Shown piece after piece: positions 18,546 to 28,632 of a stretch of 64,000 bases of DNA. Where the stretch lies: positions 1 to 64,000 of the forward strand of contig URPK01000005.1 in assembly GCA_900549715.1 (NCBI GenBank), given 5' to 3'. Source of the stretch: an uncultured Collinsella sp. Its GTDB lineage: Bacteria; Actinomycetota; Coriobacteriia; Coriobacteriales; Coriobacteriaceae. The notes beneath the pieces were generated by a model, which ran no database searches, was not told where the DNA came from, and saw only the letters and a program-made list of their open reading frames with translations. A program made the translations under genes and the position numbers. Numbering within the stretch: position 1 is the stretch's first letter; every line of letters starts with the position of its first letter.

Positions 18546-19802
18546 TTACATCCCTGTCAACAACACGACATCGAGAATCGTCACGATGGCACCGATCCCT
18601 ACGAGCAGCGCGTTGAGCGGGCGCGAATTGGCATATTTGCCCATGACGCGGCGTGAGCTGGTGAGCCGTATGAGCACAAAGACCGTAATCGGCAGCTGAA
18701 GCGACAGCAGCGCCTGACTCCAGATGAGACCTTCAAAAGGATTTGGGACGACCAGGCACGCCGTCACTGCGCCGACGAAACAGGCCGCCACCCCGATCGA
18801 GGAATGTCGGTCGTGGATGTCGTATTCCTCGTCGAACATGCCCGCGGTGATGGTGCCCGCCGCCATGCCCGCCGTCACACTACTCGAGAGGCCCGCAAAC
18901 AGCAGCGCTACCGCAAAGATGGTCGAGCTCGCCGGGCCCAAGATGGGGGAGAGCGTGGCCGCTGCGACGGCGAGGTCGTCTACGACCATGCCGTGCGCAA
19001 AGAAGGTCGTTGCGGCAAGGATGACCATGGCCGAGTTGATTGCCCAGCCCACGCCCATCGAAAAGAGCGTGTCGAAGAGCTCGTAGTGCAGACGTTCTTC
19101 GATAACTTGCTCGCCTTGGCCTTCGAAGTGCATGGATTGGATGACCTCGGAGTGCAGAAAAAGGTTGTGTGGCATTACGACCGCACCCAGGACACCCACG
19201 ATAATCGCAGCAGAGCCAGTGGGCATACTAGGCGTGATCCAGCTTGCGGCGGCTTGTGGCCAGTCGACCTTGACTAGTGCAAGCTCGGCCAAAAACGAGA
19301 GTCCTACCACGCCTACGAAGGCGATGATCCAGCGTTCGGCTCGCTTGTAGGAGTTCGTCATGAGCATCGCCATCGATACTGCCGCCACGATGACGCAGCC
19401 CGCACGCACGGGCAGCCCAAAGAGCATTTGAAGGGCAATCGCGCCGCCCAGGACTTCGGCCATGGCGGTGGTGATGGTCGCGAGATAGGCACTGGCGAGC
19501 ACCGTACGCCCGACGAAGCGGGGGAGGTAACGTGTCGTGGCCTCGGCAAGGCAGGCGCCCGTGGCGATGCCCAAGTGCGCCGCGTCGTGCTGCAGCACGA
19601 TGAGCATAATCGTGGACAGCGTGACGATCCACAGCAGCGCGTAGCCAAACTGCGAGCCCGCGGCCATATTGGAGGCCCAGTTGCCCGGGTCGATAAAGCC
19701 GACGGTCACGAGCAGCCCGGGGCCGATATGCCGCGCAATGTCTAGGCCTCCGTGACCACCGGTGCGTCGGGAGCCAAAGTGTTGTTTGAGATGGTTGAGC
19801 AT
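18546..19802 (-). CDS. Nramp family divalent metal (Mn/Fe) transporter
   Basis: 418 residues with 10-11 membrane helices. The metal-binding motifs of the Nramp family are present: FIDPGNWASNMAAGSQFGY (DPGN in the first helix) and VVMPHNLFLHSEVIQS (MPHN in helix 6). It imports Mn2+ or Fe2+ with protons across the cytoplasmic membrane. ATG 19802 is chosen for the AGGAGCGCACC just before it; the frame extends to an ATG at 19838 without a ribosome site. It lies 75 bases downstream of the phosphoglycerate mutase gene on the same strand; that enzyme type is cofactor-dependent, so no metal link is implied. Confidence 0.93.
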   Translation of the reverse strand: MLNHLKQHFGSRRTGGHGGLDIARHIGPGLLVTVGFIDPGNWASNMAAGSQFGYALLWIVTLSTIMLIVLQHDAAHLGIATGACLAEATTRYLPRFVGRTVLASAYLATITTAMAEVLGGAIALQMLFGLPVRAGCVIVAAVSMAMLMTNSYKRAERWIIAFVGVVGLSFLAELALVKVDWPQAAASWITPSMPTGSAAIIVGVLGAVVMPHNLFLHSEVIQSMHFEGQGEQVIEERLHYELFDTLFSMGVGWAINSAMVILAATTFFAHGMVVDDLAVAAATLSPILGPASSTIFAVALLFAGLSSSVTAGMAAGTITAGMFDEEYDIHDRHSSIGVAACFVGAVTACLVVPNPFEGLIWSQALLSLQLPITVFVLIRLTSSRRVMGKYANSRPLNALLVGIGAIVTILDVVLLTGM

Positions 19803-19877
19803 GGTGCGCTCCTGCGTATGGGCGGCGTGACGTCGCATCTGGGTCGTGCGGCGCCACGCGTCGGATTTGGGTTGGGG

Positions 19878-20651
19878 CTACTTGTGCGCTTTGCCCTGAT
19901 TGGCCACGGCGTCGATCTTGGCGGCGATGGTCGCCGGGTCGCCGATGTAGCGCTTGTCGAGGACATTGAAATCGGTATCGAAGGTGTAGACGAGCGGCAC
20001 GCCGGTGGGGATGTTGACCTTGAGGATCTCCTCGGGCGTGAGGTGCTCGAGCTTCATGACGAGTGAGCGCAGGGAGTTGCCGTGTGCGGCGATGAGTACG
20101 CGCTTGCCGGCGAGCATCTGGGGGCGAATCTCGTCTTCGAAATAGGGCCAGGCGCGGGCGATCGTGTCCTTGAGGCACTCGGTATAGGGCAGTTGATCGG
20201 GCGCGACGTCGCGGTATTGCTCCTGGGTGTGGGGGTCGCGACTGTCGCCCGGCTCGAGTGCCGGCGGGCGGACATCGAAGGAGCGGCGCCAGATGAGCAC
20301 CTGCTCGTCGCCGTGCTCTGCCGCGGCATCGGCCTTGTTGAGACCCTGCAACGCGCCGTAGTGGCGCTCGTTGAGCTTCCAGGATTTGATGACGGGCAAC
20401 CACTCGCGATCCATTTGGCCGAGCACGATGTCGAGGGTGTGAATTGCGCGCTTGAGACGCGAGGTGTAGCAGACGTCGAAGTCGAAGCCCGCTTCTTTGA
20501 GGGCTCGACCGCCTGCTGCGGCTTCTTCGCGGCCCGTGTCGGTGAGTTCTACGTCGGTCCAGCCGGTGAACAGGTTGAGTTTGTTCCACTCGGATTCTCC
20601 GTGACGGATAAGGACAAGTTGCATTGTCTGTCGGTCTGCTCGGTGCGCCAT
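19878..20651 (-). CDS. gpmA: 2,3-bisphosphoglycerate-dependent phosphoglycerate mutase
   Basis: Converts 3- to 2-phosphoglycerate in glycolysis. 257 residues of the histidine-phosphatase superfamily: LVLIRHGESEWNKLNLFTGWTDVELTDTG holds the phospho-His (RHG); LNERHYGALQGLNKADAAAEHGDEQVLIWRRSFDVRPP and IAAHGNSLRSLVMKLE (second catalytic His) are diagnostic of dPGM. AGGAGG lies 5 bases upstream of ATG 20651; the shorter start at QLVLIRHG is possible. It is the first gene of a two-gene minus-strand unit with the metal transporter. Confidence 0.95.
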   Translation of the reverse strand: MAHRADRQTMQLVLIRHGESEWNKLNLFTGWTDVELTDTGREEAAAGGRALKEAGFDFDVCYTSRLKRAIHTLDIVLGQMDREWLPVIKSWKLNERHYGALQGLNKADAAAEHGDEQVLIWRRSFDVRPPALEPGDSRDPHTQEQYRDVAPDQLPYTECLKDTIARAWPYFEDEIRPQMLAGKRVLIAAHGNSLRSLVMKLEHLTPEEILKVNIPTGVPLVYTFDTDFNVLDKRYIGDPATIAAKIDAVANQGKAHK

Positions 20652-20789
20652 AGGGGCCTCCTTGATCTGGCACGGTGTGCGTGCCGTTTGCTTGACGCCG
20701 CAAAGGATACCCGTTTTAACCTTAAAAGTTAACCAAGACTAACAAAATTGTTGTATTTGAATGGGATGGTGAAAGGGGGCTGCCGAAAT

Positions 20790-21006
20790 GTCTCGATCTG
20801 TAACAACTAGGGATGGAAATTGGGCCTAGGTGTTACAGATCGAGACAGGAAGAAATGGTCCTATGGAAAATCTCGATCTGTAACAGTTAGCTGCAAAAAC
20901 CGGCCCTTCATGTTACAGATTGAGACATTTGGAACCGTCTCTCGAAAACATCTCAATCTGTAACAGTTAGTCGTCGAAATTGGGTCTTACTGTTACAGAT
21001 TGAGAT
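20790..21006. repeat. Dyad-repeat array 2 (three units)
   Basis: Units 20790-20846, 20871-20926, 20951-21006; both linkers are 24 bases. Arms (T)CTCGATCTGTAACA / TGTTACAGATCGAGAC. The first unit has an extended inner stem (CTAGG / CCTAG). It fills much of the gap between the divergent gpmA and gltB genes. Confidence 0.9.
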
Positions 21007-21089
21007 GTATGAAGAGGTGAGTTTGCAGGTCGAACTTGGGGCCTATGTTTTCGCCCTTGAGGTCGGCGGTGCCCACTCGTAAGGTGTGC

Positions 21090-21148
21090 GTTACGCGATT
21101 GTTTCGAAACGGGTGGGAAACACAACGGGTCGGCGATGCTCCTAGTAT
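21090..21148 (+). promoter_or_regulatory. Possible nitrogen-control region of gltB
   Basis: GAAAC at 21106 and 21117 are 6 bases apart, with GTTAC at 21090; such GTnAC/GAAAC blocks with 6-base spacing resemble actinobacterial GlnR sites. TAGTAT at 21143-21148 could be a -10 box with no good -35, as for activated promoters. Only suggestive. Confidence 0.3.
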
Positions 21149-21190
21149 GCCTATTCAACTGACTGTCTAAATATCTAGGGGAGGATCGCG

Positions 21191-24100
21191 ATGCAGGCAG
21201 ATTCCGCTCAGCAGCAGGGCCTTTATCGCCCCGAATTCGACCACGATGCATGTGGCATCGGCGCGCTTGCCGATATCAACGGTGAGCGCCATCACCAGAT
21301 TCTGGACGATGCGCTGTCCATTCTGGTCAACTTGGAGCACCGCGGCGGCACGGGACTCGAGAAGAACACCGGCGACGGCGCCGGCATCCTGTTCCAGGTT
21401 CCGCATCACTTTTTCCGTAAAGAGGCTCAAAAGTGCGGCCAGATTCTGCCGGCAGAGGGCGACTATGGCGTGGCCATGCTGTTCTTCCCGCAGGACGACA
21501 AGGGCGTAGAGGATGCCCGCCGCGTGTTTGAGGAGGGCTGCGCCGAGGCCGGCGTGCCGCTGCTCTTTTGGCGCGAGGTGCCCGTCGACCCGCACGACCT
21601 GGGCGAGACGGCTCGCGCCTGCATGCCCACTATCCTGCAGGCCTTCCTGGGCCGTCCGGACGACACGCCCGCCGGCGATGCCTTCGAGCGTCGCCTGTAC
21701 GTGTGCCGCCGCACTATCGAGAAGAAGGCCGACGCCGAGTTTGCCCTGCGCGACAAGATCTTCTATGTGTGCTCCATGAGCTCGCGCACCATCGTGTACA
21801 AGGGCATGCTGGTCGCCACGCAGATGCGCCGCTTCTTCATCGACCTCAACGACGCCGCCGTCAAAACGGCCGTGGCGCTCGTCCACTCGCGCTACTCCAC
21901 CAACACCACGCCCAGCTGGGAGCGTGCGCACCCCAACCGCTTTATCATTCACAACGGCGAGATCAATACCCTCAAGGGCAACGTCAACTGGATTCGCGCC
22001 CGCGAACCCAACCTGTACAGCCCCGTGCTGCAGCACGATCTTGAGCGCGTGATGCCCATCATCAACCGCGAGGGTTCCGACTCCGCGATTCTGGACAACG
22101 TGCTCGAATTCTTGGTCATGAACGGTCGCCCGCTCACGCGTGCCGCGTCCATGTTGCTGCCCGAGCCGTGGGACCACAACGATAGCCTGAGTGAGGAGCG
22201 CCGCGCCTACGACGCTTACCAGTCCATGCTCATGGAGCCGTGGGACGGTCCTGCCGCTATCGCCTTTACCGACGGCCGTACCCTGGGCGCCGCCCTCGAC
22301 CGTAACGGCCTGCGCCCGGCTCGCTACTACGTGACGCGCGACGGCCGCTTTATGCTGGCGAGCGAGGTGGGCACCATCGAGGTGCGCCCCGAGAACATCC
22401 TGACGAGCGGCTGCTTGGGACCGGGTCAGATGCTCGAGGTCGACTTTGCCCGCGGCCGCGTGATCTACAACGACGAGCTGCGCGCCCGTTACGCCAAGGA
22501 AAAGCCCTACCGTGATTGGATTGCCGAGGAGACGCTGACCGTCGACGCGCTCGATGAACCCGCCGCGCCCGCGTCCGCCGAGGATGCCGAGGTGCCCGCC
22601 GCTGTGCGCATGGCCAAGCTCGGCTACCACTGGGATGACGTCGACGAGGTCGTGCGTCCTATGGCCCAGCAGGGCAAGGCCCCGCTCGCCTCGATGGGCA
22701 TCGACGCGCCGCTGGCTTGCCTGTCCAAGAAGACGCGTTCGTTCTTTGACTACTTCTATCAGCTGTTCGCTCAGGTCACGAACCCGCCCATCGACGCCCT
22801 TCGCGAGCACATGGTGACTTCGACCACGCTCTACCTGGGCAACCACGGCAACCTGCTCGAGGATTCCCGCACGGCCTGTCAGCTGGTGCGCTTGGAGCGC
22901 CCATTGCTCAACGAGGAAGAGTTCGAGCATATCTGTGCCATCGACCGTGTTGGCTTTAAGACCCGTCGTTTCCGTGCCGTCTACCGCCGCGATGCCGGCG
23001 AGGGCGCGCTGCAGGCTGCGCTCAAGCAGCTTGCCGAGGACGTCGAGGCCGCGGTTCGCGACGGCGTGAACATTGTGGTGTTGAGCGATCGTGCCGCTGC
23101 GGGCGAGGTGCCCGTGCCGTCGCTGCTCGCTGTGGGCTGCGTGCACAACCACCTGATCCGCGCCGGCGTGCGTACCTTTGCCGATATCGTGGTGGAGTGC
23201 GGCGACGCCGTGTCCCCGCATGACTTTGCGGCGCTGGTGGGCTACTCCGCGAGCGGCATCTATCCGTACAACGCACATGCGTGCATCCGTGATCTGGCGG
23301 CACGCGGCGACCTGGACGTGACGGCCGAGCAGGGCATCGCCAACTACAACAAGGCTGCGACCGCCGGCATCGTCTCCATCATGTCCAAGATGGGCATCTC
23401 CACGGTGCAGAGCTACCATTCGGCGCAGATTTTCGAGGCCGTGGGCTTTACGCCGGAGTTCGTCAACGCGTACTTCGCCGGCACGGTGAGCCGCGTGGGC
23501 GGTATGGGTGTCGAGGACGTCGAGCACGAGCAAAACGAGCGCTACGACGCCGCGCTCGCTATCCTTAAGAGCCCGGCTCCCGATCAGCTGCCCACGCTGG
23601 GTCTGACCAAGTGGCGCCCGCTCGGCGGCGAGGATCACCTGATCGATCCGCAGACTGTCTACTTGCTGCAGACCGCCTGCCGTGAGGACAGCTACGACAC
23701 CTTTAAGGAGTACAGCGCCCGTCTGCACCGTACCGGCCGTGCCGTGCGCCTGCGCGAATTGCTCGACTTTGATGCCAGCGGCCGCACGCCGGTTTCGCTC
23801 GACGAGGTCGAGCCCGCGCTCAACATCGTCCGCCGCTTTAACACCGGCGCCATGTCGTACGGCTCCATCAGCAAAGAGGCGCACGAGTGCATGGCTATCG
23901 CTATGAACCGCCTGCACGGACGCTCCAACTCGGGCGAGGGCGGCGAGGACCCGCGTCGCGAGACCCCGCTGGCCAACGGCGACTCCAAGAACTCCGCGAT
24001 CAAGCAGGTGGCAAGTGCGCGCTTTGGCGTGACGAGCCGCTACCTGTGCAGCGCCTTCGAGATTCAGATCAAGATGGCCCAGGGCGCCAAGCCCGGCGAG

Positions 24101-25888
24101 GGTGGCCACCTGCCCGGCAAGAAGGTCTACCCCTGGATTGCCGAGGTCCGTCAGTCCACGCCCGGCATCGGCCTGATCTCGCCTCCGCCGCATCACGACA
24201 TCTACTCCATCGAAGACCTGGCCGAGCTCATCTTTGACCTTAAGAACGCCAACCCCGGCGCACGCGTGTCGGTCAAGCTGGTCAGCGAGGCCGGCGTCGG
24301 CACCATCGCCACCGGTGTGGCCAAGGGCGCTGCCGACAAGATCTTGATCAGCGGCCACAATGGCGGCTCGGGTGCCGCTGCTCGCGATTCGATCTGGCAC
24401 GCCGGTCTGCCGCTGGAGCTTGGCCTTGCCGAGGCCCAGCAGACGCTGCTGCAAAACGGCCTGCGCTCGCGCGTGGTGCTCGAGGCCGACGGCAAGCTCA
24501 TGGACGGCACCGATGTTGCCGTCGCCTGCCTGCTGGGCGCCGAGGAGTTTGGCTTTGCGACCATGCCGCTCATCTCGATGGGCTGCCTCATGCAGCGCGA
24601 CTGCCAGCAGGATACCTGCCCCGCCGGCATCGCCACGCAAAACTGCCGCTTGCGTCGCGGCTTCCGCGGCAAGCCCGAGCACGTCGAGCACTTTATGCTC
24701 TTTGTGGCCGAGCAGCTGCGCGAGATCATGGCGAGCTTGGGCTTCCGCACCGTCGACGAGATGGTCGGCCATCCCGAGTGCCTGCGCCAGATCGAGGTCC
24801 CGGGTAACCGCAAGGCTAACCTGCTCGATCTGACGCCCGTGCTGGCAAACGCGACCTGTGAGTTTGGTGCCCACATCCCGGGTGCCGACGGTCGTCACTT
24901 CCTGCCCCAGATGGCCGCGGACAGCGAGCTCGACAAGACGCTCGACTCCACGCTGTTTGTGCCCTATACGGCCGATGCCCGTGCGCACCTGCGCCCGATT
25001 CGCTTCCATGCCGACATCGCCAACGTTAACCGCTGCGTGGGCACCATCCTGGGTAACGCGGTGACCAAGGCACATCCCGAGGGCCTGCCCGCCGGCTCCA
25101 TCACCATCGATTGCGATGGATCGGCCGGTCAGAGCTTTGGCGCCTTCCTGCCGCGCGGCATTACGCTCAACGTGTGCGGCGACGCCAACGACTACTTTGG
25201 CAAGGGCCTTTCGGGCGGCGAGGTGTCGGTGCGCCCCAACCCGCATGCGACCTACAAGTTCGACGAAAACATCATCGTGGGCAACGTTGCGTTCTTTGGC
25301 GCCACGAGCGGCCGTGGCTTCATCAACGGCCTGGCCGGCCAGCGCTTTGGCGTACGCAACTCCGGTGCCACCGTGGTGGTCGAGGGTTGCGGCAACCACG
25401 GCTGCGAGTACATGACGGGCGGCCTAGCGCTCATCCTGGGCGAGGTCGGGCAGAACTTCGCCGCCGGCATGACGGGTGGCGTGGCCTATGTCTTTGACCA
25501 GCACGGCACGCTCGATGCCCGTGTGAACCACGAGAGCGTTGAGCTTAAAGCCCCGACGGCCGGCGAGCTGGCACAGATTCGCAAGCTCATCCAGGAGCAC
25601 GTGGACGCGACGCAGAGTCCGCGCGGCATCAAGCTGCTCTACAGCTTTGAGACGATGAGCAAGCACTTTGTGAAGGTCATTCCGACCGAGTACGAGCGCG
25701 TGTTGGCCATTGTCGCCGCCGCCGAGGCCATCGGTAAGACGCATGCGCAGGCCGAGGAGCTGGCGTTTGACATTGTGACCGGTCGCGCCGACGCTGCCGA
25801 TGTCGCTCGCTTTGATGTGGCGGGCGGTGCTGCGGGCGCTGCGTCCGTGGCTGCCAGCTTTGTTGCTTCGACCAAGAAGGAGGCGTAA
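21191..25888 (+). CDS. gltB: Glutamate synthase large subunit
   Basis: Makes two glutamates from glutamine and 2-oxoglutarate. 1565 residues in the standard order: N-terminal Ntn glutaminase domain with Cys22 in FDHDACGIGA (the nucleophile after removal of a short propeptide), HRGGTGLEKNTGDGAGI, and GEINTLKGNVNW; a central domain; the FMN-binding synthase domain with PGEGGHLPGKKVYPWIAEVR and HNGGSGAAARDSI; the 3Fe-4S ligands in GCLMQRDCQQDTCPAGIATQ; and the beta-helix GXGXG domain at the C-terminus. GGGGAGGA precedes ATG 21191. gltD follows after 5 bases. Confidence 0.97.
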   Translation: MQADSAQQQGLYRPEFDHDACGIGALADINGERHHQILDDALSILVNLEHRGGTGLEKNTGDGAGILFQVPHHFFRKEAQKCGQILPAEGDYGVAMLFFPQDDKGVEDARRVFEEGCAEAGVPLLFWREVPVDPHDLGETARACMPTILQAFLGRPDDTPAGDAFERRLYVCRRTIEKKADAEFALRDKIFYVCSMSSRTIVYKGMLVATQMRRFFIDLNDAAVKTAVALVHSRYSTNTTPSWERAHPNRFIIHNGEINTLKGNVNWIRAREPNLYSPVLQHDLERVMPIINREGSDSAILDNVLEFLVMNGRPLTRAASMLLPEPWDHNDSLSEERRAYDAYQSMLMEPWDGPAAIAFTDGRTLGAALDRNGLRPARYYVTRDGRFMLASEVGTIEVRPENILTSGCLGPGQMLEVDFARGRVIYNDELRARYAKEKPYRDWIAEETLTVDALDEPAAPASAEDAEVPAAVRMAKLGYHWDDVDEVVRPMAQQGKAPLASMGIDAPLACLSKKTRSFFDYFYQLFAQVTNPPIDALREHMVTSTTLYLGNHGNLLEDSRTACQLVRLERPLLNEEEFEHICAIDRVGFKTRRFRAVYRRDAGEGALQAALKQLAEDVEAAVRDGVNIVVLSDRAAAGEVPVPSLLAVGCVHNHLIRAGVRTFADIVVECGDAVSPHDFAALVGYSASGIYPYNAHACIRDLAARGDLDVTAEQGIANYNKAATAGIVSIMSKMGISTVQSYHSAQIFEAVGFTPEFVNAYFAGTVSRVGGMGVEDVEHEQNERYDAALAILKSPAPDQLPTLGLTKWRPLGGEDHLIDPQTVYLLQTACREDSYDTFKEYSARLHRTGRAVRLRELLDFDASGRTPVSLDEVEPALNIVRRFNTGAMSYGSISKEAHECMAIAMNRLHGRSNSGEGGEDPRRETPLANGDSKNSAIKQVASARFGVTSRYLCSAFEIQIKMAQGAKPGEGGHLPGKKVYPWIAEVRQSTPGIGLISPPPHHDIYSIEDLAELIFDLKNANPGARVSVKLVSEAGVGTIATGVAKGAADKILISGHNGGSGAAARDSIWHAGLPLELGLAEAQQTLLQNGLRSRVVLEADGKLMDGTDVAVACLLGAEEFGFATMPLISMGCLMQRDCQQDTCPAGIATQNCRLRRGFRGKPEHVEHFMLFVAEQLREIMASLGFRTVDEMVGHPECLRQIEVPGNRKANLLDLTPVLANATCEFGAHIPGADGRHFLPQMAADSELDKTLDSTLFVPYTADARAHLRPIRFHADIANVNRCVGTILGNAVTKAHPEGLPAGSITIDCDGSAGQSFGAFLPRGITLNVCGDANDYFGKGLSGGEVSVRPNPHATYKFDENIIVGNVAFFGATSGRGFINGLAGQRFGVRNSGATVVVEGCGNHGCEYMTGGLALILGEVGQNFAAGMTGGVAYVFDQHGTLDARVNHESVELKAPTAGELAQIRKLIQEHVDATQSPRGIKLLYSFETMSKHFVKVIPTEYERVLAIVAAAEAIGKTHAQAEELAFDIVTGRADAADVARFDVAGGAAGAASVAASFVASTKKEA

Positions 25889-25893
25889 GTGCC

Positions 25894-27375
25894 ATGGGTA
25901 AGCCCGGTGCTTTTCTTGATATCGATCGTGTGACCCACGAGCTTCGCCCCGTGGAAGAGCGCAGCCGCGATTTCGATCCGCTGTACGTGGAGCTTGACGA
26001 CGATGCACGCCGTGCCCAGGCGAGCCGCTGCATGATGTGCGGCGTGGCGTTTTGCCAGATGGGCGCGAGCTTTGGCAAGGCACGCCCGAGCGGCTGCCCG
26101 CTGCACAACCTGATTCCCGAGTGGAATGAGCTGGTGTACCGCGGCCGCTGGGACGAGGCTGCCGAGCGCCTGTCGCTCACCTCGCCCATGCCTGAGTTCA
26201 CGAGCCGCGTGTGCCCGGCGCTGTGCGAGGCCGCGTGCAACCTGGGCTCGGTCGATGGCCGGCCCACGACGATTCACGACAACGAGCGCGCGATCAGCGA
26301 CTATGAGTGGGCCAACGGCGGTCCGCGTCGCTTTGAGCCGGCAGGGGAGGGCGCACCCACGGTTGCCGTGGTGGGCTCCGGTCCTGCTGGTCTGGTGGCG
26401 GCATGGGAGCTTGCGCGTCGTGGCGCCCGCGTGACGGTGTTTGAGCGCGACGACCGCCCGGGCGGCCTGCTCATATACGGCATTCCCAACATGAAGCTCG
26501 AGAAGTCCGTGGTCGAGCGTCGCGTGGCACTTATGCGTGAGCTTGGCATTGTGTTCGAGCTGGGCGCCGACGTGAGCGATCCCAAGGTTACCGCCAGGCT
26601 CGACGACTTTGACGCCGCCGTGGTGGCTGCCGGCGCCCGTGCTCCGCGTGGACTTTCGGCTGCGAACATTGATGCCCCGGGCGTGGTGTATGCCGTGGAC
26701 TACCTGACGGCTTCGACCGTCTCGGTGCTCGATGGCGGCAAGCCCGCGGTGAACGCGCGCGGCCTGGACGTCGTGGTCATTGGCGGTGGCGATACTGGAA
26801 ACGACTGCGTGGGTACCGCCGTGCGTCAGGGCGCGCGCAGCGTGCGCCAGTTTGAGTTCTTGCCGGCTGCGCCCGATAAGCGCGCGGCGAGCAACCCCTG
26901 GCCGCAGTGGCCCAACGTGAAGAAGACCGACTACGGCCAGCAGGAGGCTATCGCTGCCATGGGCGGCGAGATGCGCGCTTGGGGCGTGGACACGCTCGAG
27001 GTGCTGCTGGACAAGAAGGGCGCGGCTGCGGGTCTGCGCGTGGTCGATCTGGATTGGTCGGCCGGCAAGCCCGAACGCATTGCGGGCTCCGAGCACGAGG
27101 TGCCGGCCCAGCTGGTGCTCATCGCCTGTGGCTTTACGGGTCCGGAGCACGGCGTGTTCGATGCGGTGAGCGTGCCTGTTGCCACCGCTGGTCGTCCGCT
27201 GCCGGTGATGGCTGCCGAGGGCTCGCATCTCGCGGCTCGCACGGAGGGTGTCGCCGCGGATGCCGCGCCGGTGTATGTGGCGGGTGATGCCCGCAACGGC
27301 AGCTCGCTCGTGGTGAGTGCCATGGCCGATGCCCTGGCCTGCGCAGCCGAAGTCGCCGAGGCACTGGAACTGTAA
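25894..27375 (+). CDS. gltD: Glutamate synthase small subunit (NADPH, FAD)
   Basis: The electron-input subunit of glutamate synthase, 493 residues. The N-terminal part has two Cys clusters for 4Fe-4S centres (ASRCMMCGVAFCQMG..SGCPLHNLIPEWNELV and SRVCPALCEAACNLG), then the FAD site VAVVGSGPAGLVAAWELARRG and the NADPH site VVVIGGGDTGNDCVGTAVRQGA. It is coupled to gltB (5-base gap). The T-rich palindrome at 27393 follows as terminator. Normal length. Confidence 0.96.
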   Translation: MGKPGAFLDIDRVTHELRPVEERSRDFDPLYVELDDDARRAQASRCMMCGVAFCQMGASFGKARPSGCPLHNLIPEWNELVYRGRWDEAAERLSLTSPMPEFTSRVCPALCEAACNLGSVDGRPTTIHDNERAISDYEWANGGPRRFEPAGEGAPTVAVVGSGPAGLVAAWELARRGARVTVFERDDRPGGLLIYGIPNMKLEKSVVERRVALMRELGIVFELGADVSDPKVTARLDDFDAAVVAAGARAPRGLSAANIDAPGVVYAVDYLTASTVSVLDGGKPAVNARGLDVVVIGGGDTGNDCVGTAVRQGARSVRQFEFLPAAPDKRAASNPWPQWPNVKKTDYGQQEAIAAMGGEMRAWGVDTLEVLLDKKGAAAGLRVVDLDWSAGKPERIAGSEHEVPAQLVLIACGFTGPEHGVFDAVSVPVATAGRPLPVMAAEGSHLAARTEGVAADAAPVYVAGDARNGSSLVVSAMADALACAAEVAEALEL

Positions 27376-27392
27376 AGTAGTCATTTAAGAAC

Positions 27393-27432
27393 GTCCCCAA
27401 TGACTAGCCTTTTTTGTCTAGTCGTTGGGGAC
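27393..27432 (+). terminator. Terminator-like palindrome after gltD
   Basis: GTCCCCAATGACTAG / CTAGTCGTTGGGGAC with TTTTTT in the loop. The same palindrome (with ACGTCCCCAATGACTAG) recurs at 50999-51036. Confidence 0.65.
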
Positions 27433-27727
27433 ACTCTTTGCGAGCAGTTTGCTCGTTTGTCGACGTGCGGGTGTTCATTTGTCGACTTCTTGGGCTGTGG
27501 TCACCTGTTGTTTCTGTGGTGGCTGCGGGCATCTGGCTCAAAAGGGCGGGTTGGCCGTCGATGTTTACCTGCGGTTTTGTTGCGGCGCGCATTTTCGGTC
27601 AAGCTTTTCGTCAAGTGTTTGGTCAGCATCTGGTTTGCAGCCGGAGGCCTATTTTGCCCGCGCTGGTCGTGGCTGCCCACCCTCCTCGTAAGCTCAAATT
27701 GAGGTCCATCAGTTTGAGGAGGATGCC
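27433..27727. other. Gene-free stretch
   Basis: T-rich on the + strand, with no coding signal on either strand, no convincing promoter pair and no hairpin beyond CTCAAATTGAG near 27698. It probably holds the promoter of the next gene. Confidence 0.5.
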
Positions 27728-28435
27728 ATGACTGACCACGCTTTTGACCGAGCAGAGCTGGCTGAAGCCGTCGGCAACGATATTGCCGACATGGCTCACT
27801 TTTGGATGCTGCGGAAGTTTCAATTCCTGGAGCCGGCGCGCGAACAGTTCGAGATTATCGTCGACCCGTGGCTCAGCTATTGCGAGGGGCCTTCTCAAAA
27901 CGAAATCATGGCCTACAACATGGCGTTTACCGATTGGCTGCTCTTCGAGCGCCCCTATCGCCATGGCAAGACGCTGCTCGAGCTATATGTGGATGAGCCG
28001 CCAGCGTCAATTTCTCCTGCCTCGCTTGGGCGACTTAAGCAAGTGCGCGACACGCAGTACTTCTCTCGCTTTGGCATTTTGGACAAGGATCCTGCGTCCG
28101 GCATGGTCGCGCTGAAGGACACACGCACCGATCATCGCTTTGATGTCTATGACCCGCATATCGTGCAAAAGGAGCATTGGAACGACGGCGCGATTGCGGT
28201 GCGCCTCGCCTGCGTCGACGATGTCTGGCTTACAGCGGGACAACTCTATCTGTATGACATCGCGCGCCTGAGTGACACGGCGGTCGACGGGCCGGGTGCG
28301 GTGCATCCCGAGGATCTGCAGGACGGCTTTGACACCTCGTGCATCAGCTTCTTCTTGCGTCTGGTCCGCGACATCATGGGTGCCCAGGGGCGCTACGTAA
28401 AGTCTCTCAACATCTACGAGCAGGAGTGGGAGTAG
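27728..28435 (+). CDS. Hypothetical protein of unknown function
   Basis: 235 residues, soluble and acidic, with no signal peptide. Features that could mark a family: MAHFWMLRKFQFLEPAREQFEIIVDPWLSYCEG, MAFTDWLLFERPYRHGKTLLELYV and the C-terminal FDTSCISFFLRLVRDIMGAQGRYVKSLNIYEQEWE. No catalytic motif is recognised. GAGGAGGATGCC before ATG 27728 gives a good start. Codon use is like the neighbours. It is followed after 40 bases by a dyad-repeat array. Confidence 0.75.
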   Translation: MTDHAFDRAELAEAVGNDIADMAHFWMLRKFQFLEPAREQFEIIVDPWLSYCEGPSQNEIMAYNMAFTDWLLFERPYRHGKTLLELYVDEPPASISPASLGRLKQVRDTQYFSRFGILDKDPASGMVALKDTRTDHRFDVYDPHIVQKEHWNDGAIAVRLACVDDVWLTAGQLYLYDIARLSDTAVDGPGAVHPEDLQDGFDTSCISFFLRLVRDIMGAQGRYVKSLNIYEQEWE

Positions 28436-28475
28436 GGGATGGGTGGTTGTCGCCTGCCTTGCCTTTTGCCTTTTT

Positions 28476-28612
28476 GTCTCGATCTGTAACGTTTGGGGAC
28501 AAAAAACCAGCCTATCTGTTACAGATCGAGACGAACGCTTGGGCACCGCTGGTTTGTCTAAATCTGTAACGTTTAGGGGCCTGAAGAACGGTTTACTGTT
28601 ACAGATCAAGAC
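28476..28612. repeat. Dyad-repeat array 3 (two units)
   Basis: Units 28476-28532 and 28556-28612, 23-base linker. Arms GTCTCGATCTGTAAC / GTTACAGATCGAGAC; the second unit has GTCTAAATCTG and CAGATCAAGAC changes. It ends about 20 bases before the start of the nuclease-like gene. Confidence 0.88.
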
Positions 28613-28632
28613 ATTTGTCGGCGGAGGCAACG